This document shows, one piece after another, positions 45,666 through 54,275 of a DNA stretch of 55,862 nt (position 1 is its first letter; each line of letters starts with the position of its first letter). The translations under genes and the position numbers were made by a program. The notes under the pieces are model-generated. The model did no database searches. It was not told the origin of the DNA and saw only the letters and a program-made list of their open reading frames with translations. Origin of the DNA: Burkholderia sp. TSV86 (GTDB lineage: Bacteria; Pseudomonadota; Gammaproteobacteria; Burkholderiales; Burkholderiaceae); NCBI RefSeq assembly GCF_001522865.1, contig NZ_LOWB01000074.1:1-55862 (forward strand). Direction: 5' to 3'.

Positions 45666-46763
45666 TTACGCGGTGTCTTTCACGACTCCGCGCCGGATCT
45701 GATCCAGCTCGATCGATTCGAACAGTGCCTTGAAGTTGCCCTCGCCGAAGCCTTGGTTGCCCTTGCGCTGGATGATCTCGAAAAAGATCGGCCCGATCTG
45801 GTTTTCGGTGAAGATCTGCAGCAGCAGATCGTCGTGTGCGCCGTCGATCAGGATCTTGCGCTTTCTCAGTTCGTCGAGCGGCTCGCCGTGGTTCGGCACG
45901 CGGCGATCGACGAGTTCGTAATACGTGTCGATGGTGTCGAGCAGTTTCACGTCCGCGTCGCGCAGGCCGTCCACGGCGCGGTAGATGTCGCTCGTGCCGA
46001 GCGCGATGTGCTGGATGCCCTCGCCGCGATATGCGTCGAGATATTCCTGAATCTGCCCTGCGTTGTCGGAGCCTTCCTCGTTGATCGGAATCCGGATCTT
46101 GCCGCACGGCGAAGTCATCGCCTTCGATTTCACGCCCGTCACCTTGCCCTCGATGTCGAAGTAGCGGACTTCGCGGAAGTTGAACAGGCGCTCGTAGAAC
46201 TCCGCCCATTCGGCCATCCGGCCGCGATGAACGTTGTGGGTCAGGTGATCGACGTAGGTCAGGCCGTGGCCGGCCGGATTCGGATCGGCGCCCGGAATCG
46301 GCTCGAAATCGACGTCATAAATACTGATGTCGCCGATGCTGCCGGGCGCCGCGCCGTTCTTGCCGCGCCAGCGGTCGACGAAATAGATCAGCGAGTCGCC
46401 GATGCCTTTGATCGCCGGGATGTTGAGCTCCATCGGGCCGGTCTTGTTGTCGAAGCCCCATGCGCCGAGTTCGAGCGCGTGCCGGTACGCCTTCGCCGCA
46501 TCCTGCACGCGGAACGCGATCGCGCAGATCGACGGGCCGTGCAGCCGCGCGAAGCGCTGCGCGAACGAATCGGTTTCCGCGTTGACGATGAAATTGATGT
46601 CGCCCTGGCGGTAGAGCGTTACGTCCTTGTGGCGATGGCGCGCGATCGCGGTGAAGCCCATCCGCTCGAACAGCGCGCCCAGCGCTTTCGGATCGGGCGC
46701 GGTGTATTCGATGAATTCGAAGCCGTCGGTGCCGACCGGGTTGTCCCAAGTGGGGATTTGCAT
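45666..46763 (-). CDS. hpd: 4-hydroxyphenylpyruvate dioxygenase
   Basis: 365 residues; converts 4-hydroxyphenylpyruvate to homogentisate, the second step of tyrosine breakdown. Two vicinal-oxygen-chelate domains are present. The metal ligands lie in VDHLTHNVH (first His), GIQHIALGTSD (second His) and IGPIFFEIIQRKG (Glu). The start is ATG 46763 with AGGAGACACC upstream; the longer frame is not conserved. It is divergent from an Lrp-type regulator with an inverted repeat in the gap, suggesting control by that protein. Confidence 0.95.
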   Translation of the reverse strand: MQIPTWDNPVGTDGFEFIEYTAPDPKALGALFERMGFTAIARHRHKDVTLYRQGDINFIVNAETDSFAQRFARLHGPSICAIAFRVQDAAKAYRHALELGAWGFDNKTGPMELNIPAIKGIGDSLIYFVDRWRGKNGAAPGSIGDISIYDVDFEPIPGADPNPAGHGLTYVDHLTHNVHRGRMAEWAEFYERLFNFREVRYFDIEGKVTGVKSKAMTSPCGKIRIPINEEGSDNAGQIQEYLDAYRGEGIQHIALGTSDIYRAVDGLRDADVKLLDTIDTYYELVDRRVPNHGEPLDELRKRKILIDGAHDDLLLQIFTENQIGPIFFEIIQRKGNQGFGEGNFKALFESIELDQIRRGVVKDTA

Positions 46764-46882
46764 GGTGTCTCCTGTGTCGATAGCGGAGCGGGCGCTTCGG
46801 TGCTTGCTCCGAGTGCGCTGCGCGCGCTCAATGAATGCCTGCGGCAAAGTGTAGCGGGGGCGGCCGGGCGAAAACTTGCGAA

Positions 46883-46908
46883 CTTAAGCGTGCAACGTTA
46901 CGCTTGAG
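46883..46908. promoter_or_regulatory. Inverted repeat, possible Lrp-type operator
   Basis: CTTAAGCGT (46883-46891) and ACGCTTGAG (46900-46908) form a 9-base inverted repeat with one mismatch and an 8-base spacer, in the gap between divergent hpd and the Lrp-family gene. Position and symmetry suit binding by an Lrp/AsnC dimer. Confidence 0.55.
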
Positions 46909-46946
46909 CAATTTTCCATCTTGAATTGAGTTGATGGAGGTAGAAA

Positions 46947-47462
46947 ATGGCGCACGTGGAGTTGGATGCAATTGACCGGCGCATTCTTGCGATCCTCCAG
47001 GAGAATGGGCGTCTGTCCAACCAGGACATCGCCGACCGGGTGAGCCTGTCGCCGAGCCCGTGTCTGCGCCGGATTCGTCGGCTCGAGGAGATGGGCGTGA
47101 TCACGGGCTACGTCGCGTTGCTCGATCCGCAAAAGCTCGGGCTCGATTTGCTCGCGTATGTGAGCGTGCGGCTGGAGAAGCGGGGCGGTGTCGCATTCGC
47201 GCGCGGCGAGGAGCCGTCCGCGCGCGCGGGCGCGACGCATGCCGATCTGTTCCGCGCGGCGGTGCAGGCGTGGCCCGAGGTGGTCGCGTGCCATGCGATG
47301 ACGGGTGACATGGATTACCTGCTGCGTGTGCAGGTCGAGGACATGGCGCATTTTTCGCGCTTCATGCAGGAGCAGTTGCTGCACCATCCGTCGGTGATCG
47401 ACGTGAAGACGAGTTTCTCGCTCGAACGCTTCAAGGAAACCACCGCGCTGCCGATCCGCTGA
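46947..47462 (+). CDS. Lrp/AsnC-family regulator next to hpd
   Basis: 171 residues. N-terminal helix-turn-helix: ELDAIDRRILAILQENGRLSNQDIAD (split) then SPSPCLRRIRRLEE. C-terminal ligand-sensing domain: GYVALLDPQKLGLDLLAYVSVRLEK, AWPEVVACHAMTGDMDYLLRV, HHPSVIDVKTSFSLERFK. Relative to common Lrp proteins (about 150-160) it has an extra ~16-residue loop (GVAFARGEEPSARAGATH) after the second strand. GGAGGT precedes the ATG. Divergent from hpd, so it probably responds to an aromatic amino acid and controls tyrosine breakdown; the ligand is inference. Confidence 0.9.
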   Translation: MAHVELDAIDRRILAILQENGRLSNQDIADRVSLSPSPCLRRIRRLEEMGVITGYVALLDPQKLGLDLLAYVSVRLEKRGGVAFARGEEPSARAGATHADLFRAAVQAWPEVVACHAMTGDMDYLLRVQVEDMAHFSRFMQEQLLHHPSVIDVKTSFSLERFKETTALPIR

Positions 47463-47492
47463 AGCCGGCGCGCGACGCAATGCGGTAATGAA

Positions 47493-47519
47493 AACGGGCG
47501 GCCCGATGGGCCGCCCGTT
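47493..47519. terminator. Terminator between convergent lrp and GNAT genes
   Basis: A 12-base perfect stem (47493-47504 with 47508-47519) with a GAT loop. On the minus strand a run of four T follows, so it mainly ends the GNAT gene transcript; it also ends the lrp message. Confidence 0.8.
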
Positions 47520-47548
47520 GCGGCAAGTGGAGCGTCAGCGCCGCGCGC

Positions 47549-48196
47549 TCACGCGGTGAGGCCGGCGGGCAGCAGCGATTCGAAGATCTGCGTCGCGCGG
47601 TGCGCCTGGCGCTTGAGTGCGTAGTCGAACACCGCGGCTTGCTCCTGCATCATCTCGGCGATGATCGTCGAGTGATCGGCGGGCGGCAGCGACAGATACG
47701 CATCGGCTTCGCCATACGCGTACTCGATGCGCATTCCTGACTTTTTGGCGATGTGCATCATCGTCGCGTTCCGCGACAGGCAGTGCATGTACAGCGTCGT
47801 CACATGCGTGTTGCGGCTGCGGATCGCCGCGCGCTCGAACAGCTTCGAGCCGACACCTTGGCCGCGCGCCGATTCGAGCACCGACACGCCGAACTCGGCG
47901 GTGCGCTTGCCGTCTTCGTCGGGCAGATACGCGAGATGGCCGACGCCGATCAGTTCGAGCGCGTGGTTGAACACGCCGAACACGGTGTCGCGTCCGAAAT
48001 CGATCGTCCGGACATAATTTTCGATCACATGGTCGGGCACGGCCTGCCCGAAGCGCAGCAGACGGTCTTCGCCGTCGAGCGCGAGAAAGTGGGCAAGCAG
48101 TGGCGGGCGGTCGCCGGAAGCCAGTTCCCGGACGAGAACTGGCGCGGGACCGGCGATGCCGACCGCGTCGGCAGAGCGGGACTCGGGCTTGTTCAT
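47549..48196 (-). CDS. GNAT-family N-acetyltransferase
   Basis: 215 residues. Motif A region: IGVGHLAYLPDEDGKRTAEFGVSV followed by ARGQGVGSKLFERAAI, the acetyl-CoA pyrophosphate loop (Q/R-x-x-G-x-G/A). Further blocks: VTTLYMHCLSRNATMMHIAKKSGM. The N-terminal part (LVRELASGDRPPLLAHFLALDGEDRLLRFG, split) is typical for a GNAT group in Burkholderiales. Acceptor unknown. Start ATG 48196; the region upstream to the TetR gene is AT-rich with no gene. Confidence 0.88.
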   Translation of the reverse strand: MNKPESRSADAVGIAGPAPVLVRELASGDRPPLLAHFLALDGEDRLLRFGQAVPDHVIENYVRTIDFGRDTVFGVFNHALELIGVGHLAYLPDEDGKRTAEFGVSVLESARGQGVGSKLFERAAIRSRNTHVTTLYMHCLSRNATMMHIAKKSGMRIEYAYGEADAYLSLPPADHSTIIAEMMQEQAAVFDYALKRQAHRATQIFESLLPAGLTA

Positions 48197-48436
48197 CGTG
48201 GGTTCCTCAAATAGACCGTACAGCGGTACGACGCGTTTGTGCGTCGCAGCGCAATTTTAATCGAACGGTTAATTTGAGATTAGGGGAAACCCGTACATTC
48301 GATGGAGGTCAGGCTCTAAATTTGTCAAATAAAAATTTAAGCCATTGTTTTTGTTGATTATTTAATGGGGGTTGATGATCGCGGCAGTAAGGAGTTGCAT
48401 TGTTACGCATGCGCAACAAATGCTGCTGCGCAAAAA

Positions 48437-49048
48437 TCAGGCGGCGCGGCCGTCCCCCAGGCCATGCTCGATCATATCGATCACCATTTCGGCGAAGTTC
48501 CGGTAGCCAAGGCGGCCGCCCGGTTTCAGCCACGTGAAGGTCCAGTTGATCATCCCGAACACCATCATCGTTGCCGCTGTCTGGTTGGCTTTCAGGATTC
48601 GCTGCGGATACGCGCGCGCGAGCTGCCGCGAGAACGCGGCGACGATGTCGCGCTGACGGTCGAGGATGATCTGGCGCTGCGTGTCCTCGAGGTATTTGAC
48701 GTCGTTTAGCAGCGCCACATGGCGGCTGTGCGACGTCTCGTACTCGGCCAGGAATGCGCGGATGAGTTCGGCGAACGTCTCGCGCTCGGTGAGCCCGCGC
48801 CGCTGGCTCGCGCCCTCGACCTCGGCGATGATCAGCATCAACTGCTTGGTGTAGCGGTCGAGCAGATCGAACAGGATCGCTTCCTTGCTCTCGTAGTAGT
48901 GGTATAGACGCGCTTTCGATGTGCCGCTCGCGTTCGCGAGGTCGGTCATCGACGTGCTCGGGTAGCTCGTCTGCGCGAATTTGGCGGCGGCGAGATCCAG
49001 GATCTGCTCGCGTTGGGATTCGTGATCGGGCGCTCGGGTGCGGGCCAT
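48437..49048 (-). CDS. paaR: TetR-family regulator, probable PaaR
   Basis: 203 residues. N-terminal helix-turn-helix: REQILDLAAAKFAQTSYPSTSMTDLANASG, split, and KARLYHYYESKEAILF. The C-terminal ligand domain ends with MVFGMINWTFTWLKPGG. It lies after a DUF1835 gene at the end of the paa operon; in Burkholderia cenocepacia, as I recall, the TetR repressor of phenylacetate genes sits in the same order. A perfect palindrome before paaA is a suitable target. The effector is expected to be phenylacetyl-CoA, from family knowledge. Symbol is by context. Confidence 0.78.
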   Translation of the reverse strand: MARTRAPDHESQREQILDLAAAKFAQTSYPSTSMTDLANASGTSKARLYHYYESKEAILFDLLDRYTKQLMLIIAEVEGASQRRGLTERETFAELIRAFLAEYETSHSRHVALLNDVKYLEDTQRQIILDRQRDIVAAFSRQLARAYPQRILKANQTAATMMVFGMINWTFTWLKPGGRLGYRNFAEMVIDMIEHGLGDGRAA

Positions 49049-49081
49049 CGGATTCGGGACGTGAAGCGTCGTTAAGACAGG

Positions 49082-49912
49082 TTAGCGATGGGCGGCGGCG
49101 GGCGCGACGCGCAACGTTGCCGTTCGCCAATGTTCGACGGAGCGGACATCGCCGCGCAACTCAAGGCGGCCGGCGACCGCGAGTTCACGGCAGCGCCAGA
49201 ATGCGACGGTGTCGCTGACGAACAACTGGCCGCGATCCGCGAGTGCCATGACCGCGCCGGCCACGCGTGCGGCCGGCCGCCATTCGCTGCCGGCATGCTC
49301 GAGAACGAGCGCGTCGAGATCCGTGTACAGGCCGCTCTTGAACGTATTGCCGACGAGATAGCGCAGTTCGGCATTCGCTTGCCTGGCCTCCAGCCATTCG
49401 AGCGCGAGTCGGCTGATGCGCAGCACCGAGATCGGCGCGGCTTCGGCAAGCTTCGCGCGCAGCCGCTCGGGCGGAAAAATGCCGGTTGCGGTGGCTTGAT
49501 CGGCCCGCTCGCGTGCCCACGCGCGCGGATCGTCCATATCGGCGATCGACAGCCGCACCTCGTTGAGCCGTTGCGGCGCGCTGCGCAGATGATAGGCAAC
49601 GCGCCGAAGCATCAGCTGGTCGGCGGCGCTTTGAGCATGCCAGATCACGATCTGTTCGGAGCCGGCGGCGAGCGCGTCGAATTTAGCCCGTTCGGCGGCG
49701 AGCCTTGCGATCCAGACCGGCAACGTATCGCCGATCACGCGCTCCCAGAACGCGGCGCGCGTGTCCGGCGCATCGTCCACGCCGCGCAGCGGGCCGACAG
49801 CGAGATCGTCGAGCAGCTCGATGACGGTATCGTGTTCGCGGCCGGCGGCCGAGAGCGCGATGCGCAGCGAGGCGGCGGCGCTGCCGCCTTGGGTCACGTG
49901 AAGGGTCCTCAT
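49082..49912 (-). CDS. DUF1835-family protein of the paa locus
   Basis: 276 residues, cytoplasmic. N-terminal DUF1835 block: LHVTQGGSAAASLRIAL, VIELLDDLAVGPL and FWERVIGDT. The C-terminal part has ELRYLVGNTFKSGL and TVAFWRCRELAV, like the DUF3658 half. Function unknown. Only 33 bases separate it from the TetR gene, and it follows paaE on the same strand after a 134-base gap, so it may be cotranscribed. Start ATG 49912 preceded by AAGGGTC-type sequence. Confidence 0.8.
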   Translation of the reverse strand: MRTLHVTQGGSAAASLRIALSAAGREHDTVIELLDDLAVGPLRGVDDAPDTRAAFWERVIGDTLPVWIARLAAERAKFDALAAGSEQIVIWHAQSAADQLMLRRVAYHLRSAPQRLNEVRLSIADMDDPRAWARERADQATATGIFPPERLRAKLAEAAPISVLRISRLALEWLEARQANAELRYLVGNTFKSGLYTDLDALVLEHAGSEWRPAARVAGAVMALADRGQLFVSDTVAFWRCRELAVAGRLELRGDVRSVEHWRTATLRVAPAAAHR

Positions 49913-50046
49913 CCGGCTTGTCGTCAGCAAAGAAAACCGCTTGCCGCGTGGCGCAAACTTTCGTCGAGGCCACCCGGCAAGCGGCCCCTAGTGTAAGCGA
50001 GATGCGGGGCGCGCAGGAACCGCTTGCCGCGCGATCGGTGCGGTAT

Positions 50047-51135
50047 CTAGCGTTCGTCGAAGCTGACGGTCACTTTGCTGCTGACCGGATGGCATTGACA
50101 GGTGAGCACGAAGCCATCGGCGATTTCCTGCGGCTCAAGCGTGTAGTTCTTATCCATCCGCACTTCGCCCTCGAGCACCTTCGCGCGGCACGTGCAGCAC
50201 ACGCCGCCCTTGCAGGCGTAAGGCAGCGCAATGCCCGCGTGCAGGCCGACGTCGAGCAGGCTTGCGCCTTCGTATGGCAGGCGCAGCTTGCGCGTCTTAC
50301 CGTCGATCACGATTTCGAGATCGGCGGCGGGCGTCGCATCGGTGATCTCGACCGCGGGCGCGCCTGCCTGCGGCAATGGCGTGCCGAAGCGTTCGACATG
50401 CACCCGCTCGCGCGGCACGCCGGCCGCCGCGAGCGCGGCCTCGGCAGCGTCCATCATCGGCGCGGGGCCGCAGATGAACGCTTCGTCGATCGTCGCGGCG
50501 GGCACGAGCGTCTCAAGGAACGCCGCGCATTTTGGCTGGTCGAGCACGCCGTTGAACAGTTCGACGTCTTGTATCTCGTCCGACAGCACGTGATACAGCG
50601 CGAAGCGTTGCATGAAGCGGTTTTTCAGATCCTCGAGTGTCTCGGCGAACATGATCGAATCAGCGCTTCGATTGCCGTAGATCAATGTGAACGTGCTTCG
50701 CGGCTCCAGTTCGAGCGTCGTTTTGACGATCGCGAGTACGGGCGTGATGCCCGAGCCGCCGGCGAAGGCGACATAGTGCTTGCCGTGCCCCGCATTCAGA
50801 TGCGTGAAAAAGCGGCCGTCGGGCGTCATCACGTCGATCGTCTGGCCGGGCTTGAGCGTATCGAACGCGAAGTTCGAAAAGCGGCCTCCGCGCACGCGCT
50901 TGATGCCGATGCGCAACTCGCCGTCGCGATCGTAATCCGTCGTGCCGATGCAGATCGAATACGAACGGCGCGTCTCCTCGCCGCCGATGTGCGCCTTCAG
51001 CGTGACGAATTGGCCTTGCATGAAGCGGTACGCGTCGCGCAACTCGGGCGGCACGTCGAACGATACCGTGACGGCGTCGGCGGTTTCGGGCCGCACGTCA
51101 CGGATGCGCAGCGGATGGAATTGCGGAGTCGACAT
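50047..51135 (-). CDS. paaE: 1,2-phenylacetyl-CoA epoxidase reductase subunit
   Basis: 362 residues; passes electrons from NADPH to the diiron PaaA-PaaC oxygenase. Ferredoxin-reductase module first: RSYSICIGTTDYD and GRFSNFAFDTLKPGQ for FAD, then FAGGSGITPVLAIVKTTLE and AFICGPAPMM for NADPH. The C-terminal plant-type 2Fe-2S domain has CKGGVCCTCRAKVLEG and the last Cys in LTCQCHP. Last of the five paa genes, two bases after the paaD stop. Start ATG 51135. Confidence 0.93.
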   Translation of the reverse strand: MSTPQFHPLRIRDVRPETADAVTVSFDVPPELRDAYRFMQGQFVTLKAHIGGEETRRSYSICIGTTDYDRDGELRIGIKRVRGGRFSNFAFDTLKPGQTIDVMTPDGRFFTHLNAGHGKHYVAFAGGSGITPVLAIVKTTLELEPRSTFTLIYGNRSADSIMFAETLEDLKNRFMQRFALYHVLSDEIQDVELFNGVLDQPKCAAFLETLVPAATIDEAFICGPAPMMDAAEAALAAAGVPRERVHVERFGTPLPQAGAPAVEITDATPAADLEIVIDGKTRKLRLPYEGASLLDVGLHAGIALPYACKGGVCCTCRAKVLEGEVRMDKNYTLEPQEIADGFVLTCQCHPVSSKVTVSFDER

Positions 51136-51137
51136 GG

Positions 51138-52013
51138 TCAATAGGGTTTGAAATAGTCGAAGGGTTCGCGGCAATCGATGCAGCGATAGAGCGCCTTGCA
51201 CGCGGTCGAGCCGAATTGCGCAAGCCGCTCGGTGTGTGCGGAGCCGCAGCGAGGGCACGCGGGGGCGGCGGCCGGCTTGGGTATGGCCGGTTTAGGCACG
51301 GCCGGTCTAGGCACGGCCGGTTTAGGCACGGCCGGTTTAGGCAGGAAGCGGATCGTGCGTTCGATGGCGGGGAAGGCCGCCGAAGCCGAACCCTGCGCAT
51401 GGCCTTCGCATCGTTCGGCGGGCGGTGCGATTCCATACGCACGAAGCTTTTCACGCGCATCGGCGGTGATCCAGTCGGTCGTCCACGCCGGCGCAAGCAC
51501 GGTCACGATCCGGTGCGGCGCGAGCCCGGCGCGCCGCAGTGCGGCGCCGATGTCGTCGGCGATCTGCTGCATAGCCGGGCAGCCGGAGTAAGTCGGCGTG
51601 ATGACGATTTCGAGCGCGCCGTCCAGGGCGCGTCGGACATCGCGCAGGATGCCCAGCTCTCGGATCGAGACGACCGGGATTTCCGGATCGGGCACGGATT
51701 CGAGCGCTTGCCGCGCGCGGGCGACGAGTGCTTCGGCGTCGTCGTGCGCAGTGCCGCCGCCGTTGCTGCCGTTGGCGCCGGCGGCAAGCCAATGCGGCCG
51801 GGTGGCTGGCCGGTCCGCGCCGGCAGCCGGCAGGCCGTCGGTACAAGCCGATTGAGCGCGAAGAGCGCCCGGCGCCGGTCCCGGCCGATCGGGATCGCGA
51901 ACCGGCTGGCCGGTTTCGCCGATCGAGCGATGGGAGGGGCGGGTCGCGAGCGCCGGCTGGCCGGACACGGCGGGGGCCGACAACGCGGGGGAGGCCGTTT
52001 CGAGTTTCATCAT
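51138..52013 (-). CDS. paaD: PaaD, phenylacetyl-CoA epoxidase assembly protein, with long extension and Pro-Lys repeat
   Basis: 291 residues, far longer than the usual 160-180. The MIP18/DUF59-type domain starts only at about residue 90 (VARARQALESVPDPEIPVVS, then SIRELGILRD) and includes TPTYSGCPAMQQIADDI. The C-terminal zinc ribbon is CPRCGSAHTERL...CIDCREPF. The first 90 residues are low-complexity (Pro, Ala, Gly, Arg) and not conserved. Between domain and zinc ribbon are five copies of a P-K-P-A-V-like unit, encoded by a 15-bp minisatellite (51270-51344). PaaD helps mature the iron centres of the epoxidase. Two ATG codons (52013 and 52010) open the gene. Confidence 0.88.
   Translation of the reverse strand: MMKLETASPALSAPAVSGQPALATRPSHRSIGETGQPVRDPDRPGPAPGALRAQSACTDGLPAAGADRPATRPHWLAAGANGSNGGGTAHDDAEALVARARQALESVPDPEIPVVSIRELGILRDVRRALDGALEIVITPTYSGCPAMQQIADDIGAALRRAGLAPHRIVTVLAPAWTTDWITADAREKLRAYGIAPPAERCEGHAQGSASAAFPAIERTIRFLPKPAVPKPAVPRPAVPKPAIPKPAAAPACPRCGSAHTERLAQFGSTACKALYRCIDCREPFDYFKPY
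51270..51344 (-). repeat. 15-bp minisatellite inside paaD (5 units)
   Basis: Four near-identical 15-base units (GGCCGGTTTAGGCAC type) from 51285 to 51344 and one diverged unit at 51270-51284. In frame on the minus strand they encode repeated P-K-P-A-V/I residues, one with Arg for Lys. A multiple of three, so copy changes would keep the frame. Confidence 0.92.
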
Positions 52014-52026
52014 TCGCTGCTCGGAC

Positions 52027-52830
52027 TTACCAGGACGCGCCTGGATGCTGACGCGCGGTGCTCTGCATTTGTGCGAGCAGATAACCGAAGTGCTCGGAGT
52101 GCTCGCCGCGCTTGCCGGTCGGCACATGCTGGCTAGGTTTGGGCGGTACGAGCGTTGCTTCGTCGAGCGCCGCGTCGACGTCGGCGCGCCACGCTGCGTC
52201 GAGCGATGCGATTGCCGGGCCGATGCCCGCCGTTGCAGCTGCGGTGTCGATTTCGTCCGCGACGAAAAACTCGCGCGTGTAAGGCATCAGATAATCGAGC
52301 GCGGCTTGAGTGCGGGCGTGCGATTCGTCGGTGCCGTCGCCGAGGCGGATCAGCCACTCGCGTGCGTGATGGACGTGATAGCGCGTCTCCTTCAGCGATT
52401 TCGACGCGATAGCCGCGAGTTGTGCGTCGCTCGATGTCTCGAGCACCTGAAAGACGTGCAACATCAGCGTCGAATAAAGGAAGTTGCGCACGATCGTCAC
52501 CGCATAGTCGAGCGGCGCATGCGCGGTGCCGCAGAGCGGGCCGTAATGCGGCAGTTCGACGAACGTGTAATTGGTAAATTCGCGCTCGTCGCGGAAATAA
52601 GCGTAATCGTCCTCGGTCTTTTCGATGCCGGTCAGTTGGCGTTCGAGATCGGCCGCGTGCGTATACAACAGACGCGCCTGCCCGATCAAATCGAGGCTCA
52701 TATTGGCGAGCGCGATGTCTTCCTCGAGGATGGGGCCGTGGCCGCACCATTCGGCGTTGCGCTGGCCGAGGATCAGTGCGTTGTCCGCGAGGCGCAGCAC
52801 GTAAGCGAGATGCTGGGGCGTGATCGTCAT
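52027..52830 (-). CDS. paaC: 1,2-phenylacetyl-CoA epoxidase structural subunit PaaC
   Basis: 267 residues, four-helix-bundle ferritin-like fold without a full set of iron ligands. Blocks: YVLRLADNALILGQRNAEWCGHGP, ALANMSLDLIGQARLLYTHAAD, DEREFTNYTFVELPHYG and KSLKETRYHVHHAREWLIRLGDG. It pairs with PaaA in the epoxidase. Ends 13 bases before the paaD start and begins 14 bases after the paaB stop; tight operon spacing. Confidence 0.95.
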   Translation of the reverse strand: MTITPQHLAYVLRLADNALILGQRNAEWCGHGPILEEDIALANMSLDLIGQARLLYTHAADLERQLTGIEKTEDDYAYFRDEREFTNYTFVELPHYGPLCGTAHAPLDYAVTIVRNFLYSTLMLHVFQVLETSSDAQLAAIASKSLKETRYHVHHAREWLIRLGDGTDESHARTQAALDYLMPYTREFFVADEIDTAAATAGIGPAIASLDAAWRADVDAALDEATLVPPKPSQHVPTGKRGEHSEHFGYLLAQMQSTARQHPGASW

Positions 52831-52844
52831 GACGGGCGGCTCGC

Positions 52845-53129
52845 TTACATGTGGTCGACTTCGTCGGGCAGTGTGTAGAACGTCGGATGACGGTAGATCT
52901 TGTCTCCCGCCGGCTCGAACAGCTCCGCTTTCTCACTCGGATCGGACGCCGTGATCGCCGCCGACGGCACGACCCAGATACTCACGCCCTCCTGGCGGCG
53001 CGTGTAGACATCGCGCGCCATGCGCAGCGCCATCGACGCGTCGGCCGCGTGCAGGCTGCCGCAGTGCTTATGGTCGAGCCCTTGCTTGCTGCGCACGAAA
53101 ACTTCCCAGATCGGCCATTCGTTGCTCAT
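52845..53129 (-). CDS. paaB: 1,2-phenylacetyl-CoA epoxidase subunit PaaB
   Basis: 94 residues, whole family length. Conserved: WPIWEVFVRSKQGLDHKHCGSLHA, ALRMARDVYTRRQEGVSIWVV and a final YTLPDEVDHM. It bridges PaaA-PaaC units in the epoxidase complex. AGGAGCAAGCG lies before ATG 53129. It is 103 bases after paaA. Confidence 0.95.
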   Translation of the reverse strand: MSNEWPIWEVFVRSKQGLDHKHCGSLHAADASMALRMARDVYTRRQEGVSIWVVPSAAITASDPSEKAELFEPAGDKIYRHPTFYTLPDEVDHM

Positions 53130-53232
53130 CGCTTGCTCCTGATTTGCTGAATTCCGCGGATGCGGATGGCGGCGGCGCACGCCGCGGCGTTTCACGATAC
53201 TTTCACGGTGTTTGGCGCGACGGCCGCCCGAG

Positions 53233-54231
53233 TCATGCCGCTTGCGGCTGTTCGCGGCGGCGCCGCTTTTCCGTGTGCGCAAGCGCCGCCTCGCGAACCC
53301 ATGCGCCGTTTTCGTGCGCATGCACGCGGGTCGCGAGCCGTTCGCGGTTGCAGGGCCCATCACCGTTGACGACCCGCCAGAATTCGTCCCAGTCGATCGC
53401 GCCGTAGTCGAAGTGCCCGCGCGCGTCGTTCCATTTGAGATCGGGGTCGGGCAGCGTGACGCCCAGCACCTTCGCCTGCTCGACCGTCGCGTCGACGAAT
53501 TTCTGGCGCAGGTCGTCATTCGAGATCCGCTTGATCCCCCATTTGGCCGACTGATTGCTATGAACCGAATCGGTGTCGGGTGGCCCGAACATCATCAGCA
53601 CCGGCCACCACCAGCGGTTTACCGCGTCCTGCACCATCTCGCGCTGAGCGTCGGTGCCCCTCATCATGGCGAGCAGCGCATCGAAACCCTGGCGCTGATG
53701 GAACGACTCCTCCTTGCAAATGCGGATCATCGCGCGCGCATACGGCCCGTAAGTGCAGCGGCAGAGCGGAATCTGATTCATGATCGCCGCGCCGTCGACG
53801 AGCCAGCCGATCACGCCGACGTCGGCCCAGGTGAGCGTCGGGTAATTGAATATGCTCGAATATTTCGCGCGGCCGGTGTGCAGCGCGTCGATCAGCGCGT
53901 CGCGCGAGGCGCCAAGCGTTTCCGCCGCGCTGTACAGATAAAGGCCGTGGCCCGCCTCGTCCTGGACTTTCGCGAGCAGGATCGCCTTGCGCTTGAGGCT
54001 CGGCGCGCGCGTGATCCAGTTGCCCTCCGGCAGCATCCCGATGATCTCCGAGTGCGCGTGCTGCGAGATTTGCCGCACCAGCGTTTTGCGATAGGCGTCG
54101 GGCATCCAGTCTTGCGGTTCAATCTTGCCGTCGGCGGCGATCACGGCGTCGAATCCGGCCTGCTCGGTCGAATCGACGGCGGTGTCGGGCGGTACGGCTT
54201 GGCCGGGAAGGTCGAGCGATTGCGTATACAT
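53233..54231 (-). CDS. paaA: 1,2-phenylacetyl-CoA epoxidase catalytic subunit PaaA
   Basis: 332 residues; the diiron oxygenase that epoxidises the ring of phenylacetyl-CoA. Iron-binding motifs DEAGH in [13 protein letters not shown] and EESFH in [11 protein letters not shown] are intact. Also [21 protein letters not shown] and [14 protein letters not shown]. First gene of the operon. The start is ATG 54231 with a CCTCTCC/GGAGAG-type site upstream; a further Met 15 codons before it is less likely. The palindromic operator lies 45 bases upstream. Confidence 0.95.
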   Translation of the reverse strand: MYTQSLDLPGQAVPPDTAVDSTEQAGFDAVIAADGKIEPQDWMPDAYRKTLVRQISQHAHSEIIGMLPEGNWITRAPSLKRKAILLAKVQDEAGHGLYLYSAAETLGASRDALIDALHTGRAKYSSIFNYPTLTWADVGVIGWLVDGAAIMNQIPLCRCTYGPYARAMIRICKEESFHQRQGFDALLAMMRGTDAQREMVQDAVNRWWWPVLMMFGPPDTDSVHSNQSAKWGIKRISNDDLRQKFVDATVEQAKVLGVTLPDPDLKWNDARGHFDYGAIDWDEFWRVVNGDGPCNRERLATRVHAHENGAWVREAALAHTEKRRRREQPQAA

Positions 54232-54275
54232 GGAGAGGGTTTCATCCAAGTGAGGCTGGTATGCAGTATAAATCA

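Noticed and set aside
45435..46907. 490-codon plus-strand frame across hpd
   Set aside because: hpd on the other strand has all metal ligands and a good start; this frame is its shadow.
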